A stretch of 64,000 nt of DNA, from assembly GCF_010367435.1 (NCBI RefSeq), contig NZ_WJWY01000006.1, forward strand, positions 1 through 64,000, read 5' to 3'. Source of the DNA: Fusobacterium sp. IOR10 (GTDB lineage Bacteria; Fusobacteriota; Fusobacteriia; Fusobacteriales; Fusobacteriaceae). Within the stretch, counting starts at the first letter, position 1. Each line of letters opens with the position of its first letter. The notes beneath the pieces were generated by a model. It was not told the DNA's origin, searched no databases, and saw nothing but the letters and a program-made list of their open reading frames with translations. Positions 1 to 8,839 of this stretch are shown here, piece by piece. Position numbers and translations under genes: made by a program.

Positions 1-32
1 AATCACATCCTTTCTTTTGGTGTCGCAACTTA

Positions 33-61
33 ATTGTAACGGATTTTTTTATTTGTCTCAA
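33..61 (-). promoter_or_regulatory. Leftward sigma-70-type promoter for a gene beyond the left edge
   Basis: On the minus strand a -35 TTGAGA and a -10 TACAAT are separated by exactly 17 bp. About 20 bases further on, at bases 4-13, the minus strand reads GGATG preceded by A's, which resembles a ribosome site. This suggests that a leftward gene starts just outside the window and is divergent from the DUF116 gene. The gene itself is not visible. Confidence 0.55.
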
Positions 62-181
62 TTTTTTTTTGCAAAAAATAAAGGCATTAGTATTTTTACA
101 AATACCAACACCAAATATTATAGACCCAAAAAAAATTGGTCATTTTTATGCCCATTTTTTTTTATGTAAAACTTTTAGATG

Positions 182-210
182 TTTAAAATAGTCTAAAGTT
201 GTGATATAAT
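182..210 (+). promoter_or_regulatory. Promoter of the DUF116-TPR-TonB cluster
   Basis: A consensus -10 TATAAT (205-210) is preceded by TG one base upstream (extended -10, TGATATAAT). A weak TTTAAA lies 17 bp further upstream. The predicted start is about 30 bases before the ATG at 248, and GAGGTG provides the ribosome site. No terminator is visible between here and about 12.9 kb, so this promoter could feed a long operon. Confidence 0.55.
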
Positions 211-247
211 CTTAATGTATAAAAAAAAATCTTAGTGAGGTGAATAA

Positions 248-787
248 ATGACCAAAACATTTTTTCACAAGATCATTTATAGTTGCTATTATATTTCATA
301 TTTAATGAGTGAAAAGAAAATTCATGACCAAAAGAAAAGAAATAATGTAGCTGTAAATTTTGTGAAATATAACAATAAATTAGTTTTAAAAAATATAAAT
401 AAGCAAGAAATAAAAAATATTTCAATTCTTTTACCTCATTGTATTCAAAGTTATGATTGCAAATATAAAATAACATCTAATATTGAAAATTGTGTTAGAT
501 GTAAAAAATGTAAAATCTATAGATTTTTAGAGTTTAAAGAAAAATATAATGTTGATGTGAAAATAGCCACAGGTGGAACATTGGCAAGATTGTATTTAAG
601 GGAAAAGCATCCAGATTTTATTATTGCAGTTGCATGTAAAAGGGATTTAATTTCTGGTATTTATGATGCATTTTCTCAGAATATATATGGAATATTTAAT
701 CAAATAGTGGGATCCCCTTGTATAAATACTGATATAGATTTAGATGAGGTGGAGGAAATATTGAAAAAATTATATTATAAGGAGTGA
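248..787 (+). CDS. DUF116 family protein
   Basis: This is a 179-residue protein of the DUF116 family, whose function is unknown. The diagnostic pattern is present: an LPHC segment (C65), C71, a CVRCKKC cluster (C82, C85, C88), a central ATGG glycine motif, AVACKRDL (C130) and SPCINT (C158). Seven such cysteines suggest metal or Fe-S binding, which is inference. The N-terminus is hydrophobic and aromatic and may be a membrane segment. GAGGTG precedes the ATG by a good distance. The stop overlaps the ribosome site of the next gene, so the two are probably co-transcribed. Confidence 0.8.
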   Translation: MTKTFFHKIIYSCYYISYLMSEKKIHDQKKRNNVAVNFVKYNNKLVLKNINKQEIKNISILLPHCIQSYDCKYKITSNIENCVRCKKCKIYRFLEFKEKYNVDVKIATGGTLARLYLREKHPDFIIAVACKRDLISGIYDAFSQNIYGIFNQIVGSPCINTDIDLDEVEEILKKLYYKE

Positions 788-792
788 TCAAT

Positions 793-3693
793 TTGAAAAA
801 CCCAAGATTAATGAAGATTGCTTTAATTATTTCAATTATTACAAATGTTGCCTATGGGGATATGAAGGATGATTTAAGTAATTTAAACACTTTATACTCT
901 AAAGGACAGTATAGTAAAGCAGTTATTAAATCTAAAAAATTTATTATGGAATATCCCCAGTCAAAATATAATAAAAATCTAGCACTTAGAATATGTAAAG
1001 TTGAATATTTAAATAAAAATTATTCAAAATCCAGTGATTCCTTTGAAAATCTTTTGAGAAATTACAAATTAGGAAGAAGTGAGAGAATGGAAGTTTATTC
1101 ATATTTATATAGAATAAACAAATTATATGGGAATATTCAAAAATCCAGTTACTATGAAGAGTTGTTAAAGAAAAGAAAAAAAAGTTATGAAGATGCACTT
1201 TTTAGAACAGGAATGTTACTTGTGGACAACGAGAATAATATTTCAGCTATTAAGGAATTTAAAAAGGCAATCTCTTTAAAGGGGGATAATTATGAAGACA
1301 GTTTCCTATATATGTCCCTTGCATATGTTAATATTAAAGAGTATAAGGAAGCCCTAGGTTATATAAATAAGTATTATAACTTTAAGAACAAGAAAAAACC
1401 TGAAAATATAGTTTTAGCAAAGTATATACTAGGAACTATTAGCTATAAGAAAAATGATATTGAAACAGCAATAAAATATTTTTCATCTTTAATAGAAAAT
1501 AATCCTGGTTATATATACACTGAAAAGGGAAAGGTTTCCTTAATTGAGATATATTTAAATAGTGGAGATATACAAGAGGCTTTAAAATTATATCCAACTA
1601 TAGAAAATACTTACTTAAAAAATCAAAGTTCCAAAGTTGTGGGAAACTATTTTCTTTTAAGGGAGCAGTTTGAAAAGGGAATAGAATATTATGAAAAGAT
1701 AATAGGGAAAAAGGATGATGAAAGTAAGTATAACTATGCCTACGCCCTTTATAAAATTGGAAATTATTCAAAGGCTATAGAGGAATTTACAAGTATACAG
1801 GGAAGATATTACACATTTAATAAAAGATATTATATTATTTTATCCCTAGATAAAAACAAGGACTATGAAGCAGTTATCAATTATGAAAAATATTTAGAAG
1901 ATTATGTTTCAGACAGTGAAAAATATAATGATTTAAGAATGGTGCTATTAAATGCCTTTTATGAATTAAAAGATTATGAAAAGGCAAATAACTATATAAA
2001 AGAAATATATACAGATTATTCAACTGCAAAGAATATGAGTAAATATATATTGATCACCAGTGAAATTGGGGACAAGGATAAAATTGAAGAATTATTTAAA
2101 GACTATAAAAACCTTTACAAGGAAGATGAAGAATATAGAAGAGAAATTTATTTGGCAGTTGCAGATTTTGAAATTTCAAGAAATGATTTAATCTCAGCTG
2201 AAAAGGCATATGTGGATTATTTAAAAACCCATGATGACAAGGAAATAAGAGGAAAATTAATAGATCTTTTAATTAACCAAAAAAAATATGCAGTTACAAT
2301 TAAATATTTAGACAGTCAAGAAAATACAGAGGACAACATTTATTTAAAGGGTATTGCCTATATTGGAATAGGAAAATATGAAAATGCAGATAAATTATTT
2401 AAAAGTCTTTTGGAAAAAACTTCAAATAATGTTTTACTTGAAAAAACAAAGTTCAATATTATAAAAAATTATTTCCTATGGGAAAAATACAAGGAAACAA
2501 TTAAAGAGGGAAAATTCTATTTAGATAATAACAATGATTATTTAACTTCTGAAGTTTTAAACAGGGTAGCAATAAGTTATTATAGGCTTGGAGATTATAA
2601 TAATGCTAGAAAATATTATGAAAAATTAGGAAAGGACTCTAATTTCCATTCCTATTCTAAGTATCAAATAGCAGATTCATACTACACTGAAAAAAATTAT
2701 AAGAAAGCTTTAGAGCTATTTGAAGAAATAATAAATTCAAATGAAATAAAGGGTTATAAGGAAATAGCTAAGTATTGGTCTATAAGCTGTTACTTTAACT
2801 TGGAAAAATTTGATGAATATTTAATGGAAAGTAAAGAATTTCTAGATGATTATCCAAATTCAGTATATTATAAAACTGTTCTTTTAAAAAGAGGGAAATA
2901 TTTATCTGAAACAAAAAATTATGATGAGGCTATAGAGGAGTATGCATCTCTATTTAAAAAGGAAACTGATGTTTTAGAAAAGGATAAAATACTAGAAAAT
3001 ATCCTAGATGTCTATATTTTACAAGATAATATAGACTCTGGAAAAGAATGGATAGATAAGATTCATAATAAGTTTAAAAAAAGCTATTACAGTTCTCATT
3101 ATTACAGAAAAAAAGGTATGACAGGAAAAGCTTTAAATGAAGATAAAATTTTATTAGATAGTAAATTTTACAGGGATTATGCTCTTAAAAATTTAGGAGA
3201 GTATAATTATGAAATAAAATCATATGATAAGGCTAGAAAATATTATAGTGAAACTTTAAAATTAGATTCTAGTATATACAAAGATTTAGCCACATTTAGA
3301 CTAGCTTATTTAGATAAGAATGATAAAAAATATGAGGAATCTCTAAAGGGCTTTACCAAGGTAATAGTTATTTATCCTCAAAGCAAATATGTAACACTTT
3401 CTAAGATAAATATATGTGGAATATACGAGGCTCAAAATAATATTGATAAGGCTATAAAGGCATACAAAGAAGTATATAATGATCCAAATGCTGATTCATA
3501 CTTGGAATATTTAGTTGAGAAATTATTAATCTTGTCCCTAAGAAAGGAAGATAAGATAAATTCTGATAAATATTATAATGAACTTACTGGATTAAATAAA
3601 GAAACTGTAAAAAAATACGAACAATTTTTAATTAAAGACAAGGAGGAGATTACAGATGAAAAAAATGTTAGTAATAATGATGCTAAGTTGTAG
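793..3693 (+). CDS. Large exported tetratricopeptide-repeat protein
   Basis: This protein of about 966 residues is made almost entirely of TPR-like helical repeats. Repeated patterns such as YYEKLG, AxxxYxxxL and GxYxxAxxxF run from about residue 20 to the end. A short N-terminal hydrophobic stretch ending near VAYGD looks like a signal peptide, so it is probably periplasmic or envelope-associated. The start is uncertain. GTG at 784 overlaps the AAGGAG ribosome site, whereas TTG at 793 lies 8 bases after it and is preferred; ATG at 811 is a third option. It precedes a small exported protein and exbB-exbD-tonB, which suggests a scaffold in the same envelope complex (inference). It resembles TPR/YbgF-like partners of Tol/Ton systems only in general architecture. 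Confidence 0.75.
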   Translation: MKNPRLMKIALIISIITNVAYGDMKDDLSNLNTLYSKGQYSKAVIKSKKFIMEYPQSKYNKNLALRICKVEYLNKNYSKSSDSFENLLRNYKLGRSERMEVYSYLYRINKLYGNIQKSSYYEELLKKRKKSYEDALFRTGMLLVDNENNISAIKEFKKAISLKGDNYEDSFLYMSLAYVNIKEYKEALGYINKYYNFKNKKKPENIVLAKYILGTISYKKNDIETAIKYFSSLIENNPGYIYTEKGKVSLIEIYLNSGDIQEALKLYPTIENTYLKNQSSKVVGNYFLLREQFEKGIEYYEKIIGKKDDESKYNYAYALYKIGNYSKAIEEFTSIQGRYYTFNKRYYIILSLDKNKDYEAVINYEKYLEDYVSDSEKYNDLRMVLLNAFYELKDYEKANNYIKEIYTDYSTAKNMSKYILITSEIGDKDKIEELFKDYKNLYKEDEEYRREIYLAVADFEISRNDLISAEKAYVDYLKTHDDKEIRGKLIDLLINQKKYAVTIKYLDSQENTEDNIYLKGIAYIGIGKYENADKLFKSLLEKTSNNVLLEKTKFNIIKNYFLWEKYKETIKEGKFYLDNNNDYLTSEVLNRVAISYYRLGDYNNARKYYEKLGKDSNFHSYSKYQIADSYYTEKNYKKALELFEEIINSNEIKGYKEIAKYWSISCYFNLEKFDEYLMESKEFLDDYPNSVYYKTVLLKRGKYLSETKNYDEAIEEYASLFKKETDVLEKDKILENILDVYILQDNIDSGKEWIDKIHNKFKKSYYSSHYYRKKGMTGKALNEDKILLDSKFYRDYALKNLGEYNYEIKSYDKARKYYSETLKLDSSIYKDLATFRLAYLDKNDKKYEESLKGFTKVIVIYPQSKYVTLSKINICGIYEAQNNIDKAIKAYKEVYNDPNADSYLEYLVEKLLILSLRKEDKINSDKYYNELTGLNKETVKKYEQFLIKDKEEITDEKNVSNNDAKL

Positions 3694-3988
3694 TGCAGGG
3701 TTATTTGCTGCTGAAAATGTAGTTCTTGATAAGGAGGTTACAGGAATTAATAAGGAAACTATTGAAACAAGGGAAATAAAAGATAGTGGGGTAAAATTAG
3801 AAACAGAAAATGTAGAAGGAATGAGAGCTAAAATTTCTGATAAAAATATAAAGAATGAAAAACAAGGGGTTTTAAATAAAGATAGTGATTTACAAAATGA
3901 ATTATCTGGAGAAGTTAAAAAGGATACTTCTTTTTTAAAGATCTTATTAGGTGTAGTTGGGATAGTTGCTATTGGAATAGCCTTATAA
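3656..3988 (+). CDS. Small exported protein with C-terminal membrane anchor
   Basis: This is a 110-residue protein of no recognised family. The N-terminus (MKKMLVIMMLSCSAGLFAA) is a convincing signal peptide with a likely cleavage site after about residue 19. The middle is Lys/Glu/Asn-rich and low in hydrophobics. The last 18 or so residues (FLKILLGVVGIVAIGIAL) form a membrane helix. It overlaps the end of the TPR gene by 38 bases in another frame and has a strong AAGGAGGAG site seven bases before its ATG, so it is translated in its own right. Its place directly before exbB suggests an accessory component of the Ton-type complex (inference). Confidence 0.7.
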   Translation: MKKMLVIMMLSCSAGLFAAENVVLDKEVTGINKETIETREIKDSGVKLETENVEGMRAKISDKNIKNEKQGVLNKDSDLQNELSGEVKKDTSFLKILLGVVGIVAIGIAL

Positions 3989-4003
3989 TTTTAGGAGGAA
4001 TTT

Positions 4004-4612
4004 ATGTACTGGATAAAAAACGGTGGAGCATTAATGTATTTTATAATCTTAATGTCTGTACTAGGAACTGGGGTAATAATAGAAAAATTTATATATTTTA
4101 AAGTTTCAGAAAAGAGAAAGTTTGACGATTTAAAGGAAGAAATTAATGAATATTTGGAAAAGGGAGATTTACCAGGTGTGATAGAATATTTAGGTAAAAC
4201 TAAATGTTCCACAGGTAAAGTTCTTAAGGAAGTATTTACATCATGTAATAAAGACACAAAAAGTATTGTTGTGTTAGAAGAAAAGGCAAGGGAACAAGCT
4301 CTAGCTCAAATTCCCCGTTTGGAAAAAAATATGTGGATACTTTCTATGGTAGCCCACGTTACACCTCTTATTGGGTTATTAGGTACAGTTACAGGGATGA
4401 TTAAAGCCTTTCAAGCTGTTGCAATTCACGGAACAGGGGATGCTTCAATATTAGCTGAAGGAATCTCAGAGGCTTTATTTACAACTGCAGGGGGTCTATT
4501 TGTAGCTATACCAGCTCTTATTATTTATAACTACTATAATAAAAAAATAGATGACATTGTAAATGATATGGAAAAGGGTAGTGTTGAGGTAATAAACTAT
4601 TTTAGGAGGTAA
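4004..4612 (+). CDS. exbB: ExbB/TolQ-type proton channel subunit
   Basis: This 202-residue MotA/TolQ/ExbB family inner-membrane protein, together with ExbD, uses the proton gradient to energise TonB. Three hydrophobic helices are visible, at about residues 7-30, 107-133 and 150-175. The last two carry the family signature, with HVTPLIGLLGTVTGMI and ALFTTAGGLFVAIPALI. The cytoplasmic loop lies between helices 1 and 2, as in the family. GGAGG precedes the ATG. It is followed five bases later by exbD and then tonB. TolQ is the alternative name, but the TonB-like third gene and the absence of TolA/TolB/Pal favour ExbB. Confidence 0.9.
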   Translation: MYWIKNGGALMYFIILMSVLGTGVIIEKFIYFKVSEKRKFDDLKEEINEYLEKGDLPGVIEYLGKTKCSTGKVLKEVFTSCNKDTKSIVVLEEKAREQALAQIPRLEKNMWILSMVAHVTPLIGLLGTVTGMIKAFQAVAIHGTGDASILAEGISEALFTTAGGLFVAIPALIIYNYYNKKIDDIVNDMEKGSVEVINYFRR

Positions 4613-4617
4613 GTAAT

Positions 4618-5052
4618 ATGAAATTTCAAAATTTCAGAAGACGTAATAATAAAAATATCGTTTTAGAATTAACTCCTCTTATAGATGTAGTTTTCTTACT
4701 TCTTATATTTTTTTTAGTGGCAACAACATTTGAAGATGTTGATACAGGTATAAAAATAGAGCTTCCAAAATCAACAATAAGAGAATTAAAACCTGTTAAA
4801 GATTTACAAATTAGTATAACAGGGAAAAAGACTATTTATTTAAAATATAAGGATGGAAAGGAAAATAAAAAGGTAGTTGTTAAGAAGGGAAATCTTAAGG
4901 GAAAATTAGCAAAGGTACTTGGAGAGTCAGAAAGTAAGAATGTAATTATTAGTGGAGACAAATCTATAGACTATGGATTTATTGTTGAAATTATGACAAT
5001 TTCCAAAGAAGCTGGTGCAGAGGAATTAGACATTGACACAGTATTAAAATAG
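4618..5052 (+). CDS. exbD: ExbD/TolR-type biopolymer transport protein
   Basis: This 144-residue protein has one N-terminal membrane helix (about residues 21-38) and a periplasmic domain. The helix begins with LTPLIDVVFLLLIFFL. Its Asp (D23) is the conserved residue of the proton pathway in ExbD/TolR. The periplasmic part is short and Lys-rich and ends with the family-like segment in which GADK is replaced by SGDKSIDYGFIVEIM. It is the obligate partner of the upstream ExbB. A ribosome site, GGAGG, lies just before the ATG. Confidence 0.9.
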   Translation: MKFQNFRRRNNKNIVLELTPLIDVVFLLLIFFLVATTFEDVDTGIKIELPKSTIRELKPVKDLQISITGKKTIYLKYKDGKENKKVVVKKGNLKGKLAKVLGESESKNVIISGDKSIDYGFIVEIMTISKEAGAEELDIDTVLK

Positions 5053-5062
5053 GAGATAATTT

Positions 5063-5941
5063 ATGAAAATACAAAAAAGTGATGCAATTTCATTTTCTTT
5101 GGCTATTATTATAAATTTAATAATTCTTATCTGTATACCAGGCTTAGATAAAGTAGAGGATGTAAAGGATAAAAAATTAAAAGTTGGACTAGTTGCTCTA
5201 GAAAAACAAAAATATACATCTAAAGCTAAGGACAAAGCGATACCAAATAAGAAAAAAGCTGAGAAAAAAGAAATATTAGATACAACTAAACAAGATTTAA
5301 TAGAGGAAAGAAAGAGAATAAAAAGAGAGAAAAATTTAAATCTTATGAAAATTTCAAAGTCTTTAAAGACACCTTCTCTAGATGTTTTAACCTCTAATAA
5401 ATCAGCTATTAACAAAAAATTAAATTCTATAAAGTCTGATGAAAAAAGCTATAAAGAGCAGGTTAAATTAGAAAGGGAAGATAGTGATGGAGTAAATAAA
5501 AATAGTTCTATCTTCAATGACTCTAAAATAATTGATAAAATTGCTTCAGAATCAAAGGATGAAGCAATAGATATTAAAAACAAAAATGGAAGTGGAGATA
5601 TAGAGGTAAAGGAAGGAAAAGTTGAAGGACTTCCTAGTGGATACAAATTAGGAGTTGAAGATGCAGAAATCATAGCTAGATGGGATGGATCTAACAAGGA
5701 ACCTAAGTATCCAGAGAAAGCTGAACTTTCAGGAATGCAAGGAACTGTAAAGGTTAAACTTGACATTGATGCAAATGGTCGAGTTATTAATTTAATTATG
5801 GAAAAGGGAAGTGGAGTACCTGAAATAAATACAGCTATAGAAACCATTGGAAGAACTTGGAATATATATCTAAGTAAAAGAGGTCAAAGAATTAAAGGAA
5901 AGGTAATATTAGAGTATTCTTTTAAACTAAAGGGAATATAA
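5063..5941 (+). CDS. tonB: TonB family energy transducer
   Basis: This 292-residue protein has the TonB layout. A membrane anchor lies at about residues 9-28. A long charged Lys/Glu/Ser-rich linker follows (about 30-200), rather than the classical Pro-Glu/Pro-Lys linker. A C-terminal TonB domain (about 210-291) carries PKYPEKAELSGMQGTVKV and a later GSGVPEINTAI, matching the family pattern. It should span the periplasm and transmit ExbB/ExbD energy to outer-membrane receptors. No TonB-dependent receptor lies in this window, so the transported substrate is unknown. It is third in the exbB-exbD-tonB set. Confidence 0.88.
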   Translation: MKIQKSDAISFSLAIIINLIILICIPGLDKVEDVKDKKLKVGLVALEKQKYTSKAKDKAIPNKKKAEKKEILDTTKQDLIEERKRIKREKNLNLMKISKSLKTPSLDVLTSNKSAINKKLNSIKSDEKSYKEQVKLEREDSDGVNKNSSIFNDSKIIDKIASESKDEAIDIKNKNGSGDIEVKEGKVEGLPSGYKLGVEDAEIIARWDGSNKEPKYPEKAELSGMQGTVKVKLDIDANGRVINLIMEKGSGVPEINTAIETIGRTWNIYLSKRGQRIKGKVILEYSFKLKGI

Positions 5942-5956
5942 AACAAGGGGGATAAA

Positions 5957-7348
5957 GTGAAATTATTAGGTTTTAGATTGGAAGATGAGTTAGCAGAAAA
6001 GCTAGAAAATAATATGGATAATGAATTAAACGTTATTAATAATGTTACAGAGTTCATGGATACAGTAAAGGGAAAAAAATATGAGTGTATTTTAATAGAA
6101 GAAATGCAACTACCTTCAGAAACTTTAATAAATATTATAAGAAAAGTTGAAGAATTTCAAAAGAAAGCTGTTATAATAATACTTGGTCAAAGTTCAAATC
6201 TAAAAGTAGTAGCAGGAAGTATTAAAGCAGGAGCCTATGATTATATTTTAAAACCAATATCAAGTGAAGAAGTTATTAAAATTATTGAAAAATCTGTAAA
6301 GGATCATAAATTATTAGCTGAAAGAGTTGATAAGAATAAAAATACAGGGGATAAGCTTATAGGTCAAACTAAGGAAATAGTTGAAGTATATAAGAAAATA
6401 GGAAAGGTTGCAATAAATAAGGTTCCAGTTTTAGTAGTAGGTGAAAAGGGAACTGGAAAGAGAAGTGTTGCAAATGCAATACACCAATTTAGTGATGCTT
6501 CTAAAAAACCATTTATAAGTATCAACTGTACTTCATTTCAAAATTCTTTGTTAGAAAGAAGATTGTTTGGATATGAAAAGGGAGCCTTTGAAGGAGCAGT
6601 ATTTTCCCAAGCAGGGGATTTGGAAAAGGCCAATAGTGGAACTTTACATCTTGGAAATATTGAGTTTTTAAACTTGGACATTCAATCAAAAATCCTTTAT
6701 TTATTACAAGAAAAGGAATTTTTTAGAATGGGTGGAGCAGATCCTATAAAAACTGATATTAGAATAATAGCAACTACAAGTGCAAATTTAGAAGAGGCAA
6801 TAACAAATGGGGAATTTATAGAAGAACTATATTTAAAATTAAGGGTTCTAGAAATTAATATTCCACCACTAAGAGAAAGAAAGGACGACATTCCCTTTAT
6901 AATAGATAGATATTTAGTTGATTGTAATGCAGAACTTCATAAATCAGTTAAGGGAATTAGTAAACCTGCTTTGAAAAAAATAATGAGATATGATTGGCCT
7001 GGAAATGTTAATGAATTAAAAAATGCAATGAAATCTGCTGTTGCCTTGTGTAGAGGAACTTCAGTATTAATTGAGGATTTACCAAGTAATGTTTTGGGAA
7101 ATAAACCAGTTAAGAGAAAGGGAGACATTCAAAATTGGATACTTGGAGATTGGATAGAAGGGGAAATAACAGCATATAAATCAAATGGGAAAACAGCTTA
7201 CTATACACATATAATTTCAAAGGTTGAAAAGGAACTAATAAGACAAGTTTTAGAAATAACCAACGGAAAAAGAGTAGAAACTGCTGAACTATTAGGAATT
7301 ACTAGAAATACCCTTAGAACAAAAATGGGTAATTATGAGTTAGATTAA
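5957..7348 (+). CDS. Degenerate sigma-54-activator-like regulator (receiver-AAA+-Fis HTH)
   Basis: This 463-residue protein has NtrC-like architecture: a receiver-like domain (1-115), an AAA+ sigma-54-interaction domain (about 135-375) and a C-terminal Fis-type helix-turn-helix (TAELLGITRNTLRTKM). Key residues are altered. The phospho-acceptor position is in IEEM (E48/E49) rather than Asp, although K99 remains. GAFTGA reads GAFEGA (209-214). Walker B GTLFLDEI reads GTLHLGNI (G233, N234). The arginine-finger segment FREDLYYRL reads FIEELYLKL (I288, K294). Walker A (GEKGTGKR) keeps its lysine. ATPase activity and sigma-54 contact are therefore unlikely; a sigma-70-type repressor or activator role, as in TyrR or Rhodobacter NtrC, is inferred. 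The start is GTG, after an AAGGGGG site. It follows tonB by 15 bases. Confidence 0.85.
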   Translation: MKLLGFRLEDELAEKLENNMDNELNVINNVTEFMDTVKGKKYECILIEEMQLPSETLINIIRKVEEFQKKAVIIILGQSSNLKVVAGSIKAGAYDYILKPISSEEVIKIIEKSVKDHKLLAERVDKNKNTGDKLIGQTKEIVEVYKKIGKVAINKVPVLVVGEKGTGKRSVANAIHQFSDASKKPFISINCTSFQNSLLERRLFGYEKGAFEGAVFSQAGDLEKANSGTLHLGNIEFLNLDIQSKILYLLQEKEFFRMGGADPIKTDIRIIATTSANLEEAITNGEFIEELYLKLRVLEINIPPLRERKDDIPFIIDRYLVDCNAELHKSVKGISKPALKKIMRYDWPGNVNELKNAMKSAVALCRGTSVLIEDLPSNVLGNKPVKRKGDIQNWILGDWIEGEITAYKSNGKTAYYTHIISKVEKELIRQVLEITNGKRVETAELLGITRNTLRTKMGNYELD

Positions 7349-7381
7349 GTAATTTAACTTAATTTTATGAAGGGGGCTATT

Positions 7382-8839
7382 GTGCAAACAACGCTATATA
7401 GGAAATATAGACCTAAGAACTTTGAAGAAATAGCAGGGGAAGCTGATATAATAAGAACTTTAAAAAATTCTTTAGATAATGATAGAATGTCTCAAGCTTA
7501 TCTTTTCTGTGGACCAAGGGGAATAGGGAAAACAACATGTGCAAGACTTATTGCAAAGGGAATAAATTGTATTAACAACGGAATTAGCAGTGTTCCTTGT
7601 AATGAATGTGAAAATTGTAAAGCTATAGACAATGGAAGTTTTATAGATTTAATAGAAATAGATGCTGCTTCAAATAGGGGTATTGATGAAATAAGAGATT
7701 TAAAGGAAAAAATAAATTATCAACCTAGTAAAGGTAGAAAAAAAATATATATAATTGACGAGGTTCATATGTTAACTAAAGAGGCATTTAATGCTCTTTT
7801 AAAAACTTTAGAAGAACCACCTGTTCATGTTATATTTATACTAGCAACAACTGAACCAGATAAAATTTTACCTACAATTATATCAAGATGTCAAAGATAT
7901 GATTTTCAAATTTTAACACCTAAGGAATCTAAAGATAAGCTTAAAGAAATTTGTGAAGCTGAAAAAGTTGTAATAGATGATGGAAGTTTAGAACTTATTT
8001 ATGACATATCTGGGGGAAGTATGAGAGATGCAATATCTGTACTTGAAAGAGTCATTGTATCTTGCCTTGGTAATGAAATTAAAGAGGAAGACACTAGTAG
8101 AATCCTTGGTTCAACTTCAAAGACTTTGTTAAAGGAGTTTTATGAAACTATAAAGTCTGGATCAATGATGAATGGAGTTAAGTTTTTAGATAAACTATGG
8201 GAAGAATCCTTTGACATTGAAAAATTTTTCAAGGATTTTGCAAGATACATGAAGGATTCCTTGGTAAATGAAAGTGTGAAAGTGGAAGAGGGACTAAATA
8301 TAATTGGAAAAGTTTACGATTCATTAAATAAGTTTAAATATGAAGAGGATAAGAGACTTTTAGGTTATGTTGTTTTAAATAATTTATTAAAAAAAGAACC
8401 TAGAACAAGTGGTAATGAAGAAAAAGCACAAATAAAAGAAATAATAAAGGAAAAAATTGTGTATAAGGATTCTAAGGAAAAGAATTCTAGAAAGAAAGAA
8501 AAAGTAGATGTTACAATAGAAGATATAAAATCAATGTGGAATGATATTGTGGATAAGGCAAAGAGTAAAAAACCTCCTTACGGGGCTTTTTTAATAACAG
8601 CAAAACCAACTAAAGTAGATAATGGATTCCTATACATAGATTTAGGAGACAGTTTATTTGCAAAGGATCAACTTGAAAGTGAGTACTATAATATTCCTTT
8701 TCAAGATATAGTTCAAAGTATGACAAAATCTAAAATAAAAATGAAGTATACAGTAGCAGAAGAAAAAAATGAAATAGAAGCAAGTGATGATGATACACTG
8801 TCTAAAGTAGTGGACTTCTTTTCAAGGGGAGAAGATTAA
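7382..8839 (+). CDS. dnaX: DNA polymerase III subunit gamma/tau
   Basis: This is the clamp-loader ATPase of about 485 residues. It shows the DnaX N-terminus (TTLYRKYRPKNF), Walker A GPRGIGKTT, a zinc-binding cysteine group (CINNG...PCNECENC), Walker B IYIIDEVHML with the adjacent NALLKTLEEPP, and the sensor segment ISRCQRYDF. The tau-like C-terminus is short and charged. The usual annotation would start at ATG 7367, but the AAGGGGG at 7370-7375 sits between that ATG and the GTG at 7382. GTG 7382 also gives the family-typical N-terminus, so it is preferred. The stop overlaps the next start by one base (TAATG). Confidence 0.93.
   Translation: MQTTLYRKYRPKNFEEIAGEADIIRTLKNSLDNDRMSQAYLFCGPRGIGKTTCARLIAKGINCINNGISSVPCNECENCKAIDNGSFIDLIEIDAASNRGIDEIRDLKEKINYQPSKGRKKIYIIDEVHMLTKEAFNALLKTLEEPPVHVIFILATTEPDKILPTIISRCQRYDFQILTPKESKDKLKEICEAEKVVIDDGSLELIYDISGGSMRDAISVLERVIVSCLGNEIKEEDTSRILGSTSKTLLKEFYETIKSGSMMNGVKFLDKLWEESFDIEKFFKDFARYMKDSLVNESVKVEEGLNIIGKVYDSLNKFKYEEDKRLLGYVVLNNLLKKEPRTSGNEEKAQIKEIIKEKIVYKDSKEKNSRKKEKVDVTIEDIKSMWNDIVDKAKSKKPPYGAFLITAKPTKVDNGFLYIDLGDSLFAKDQLESEYYNIPFQDIVQSMTKSKIKMKYTVAEEKNEIEASDDDTLSKVVDFFSRGED

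Noticed and set aside
5044-5415. 123-codon minus-strand frame
   Set aside because: It is antisense to tonB and is explained by that gene's lysine-rich linker.
7738-7745. Run of eight A's in dnaX as a programmed frameshift site for a gamma product
   Set aside because: It lies within the conserved ATPase domain just before Walker B, too early to yield a functional gamma subunit; no stimulatory hairpin was seen.
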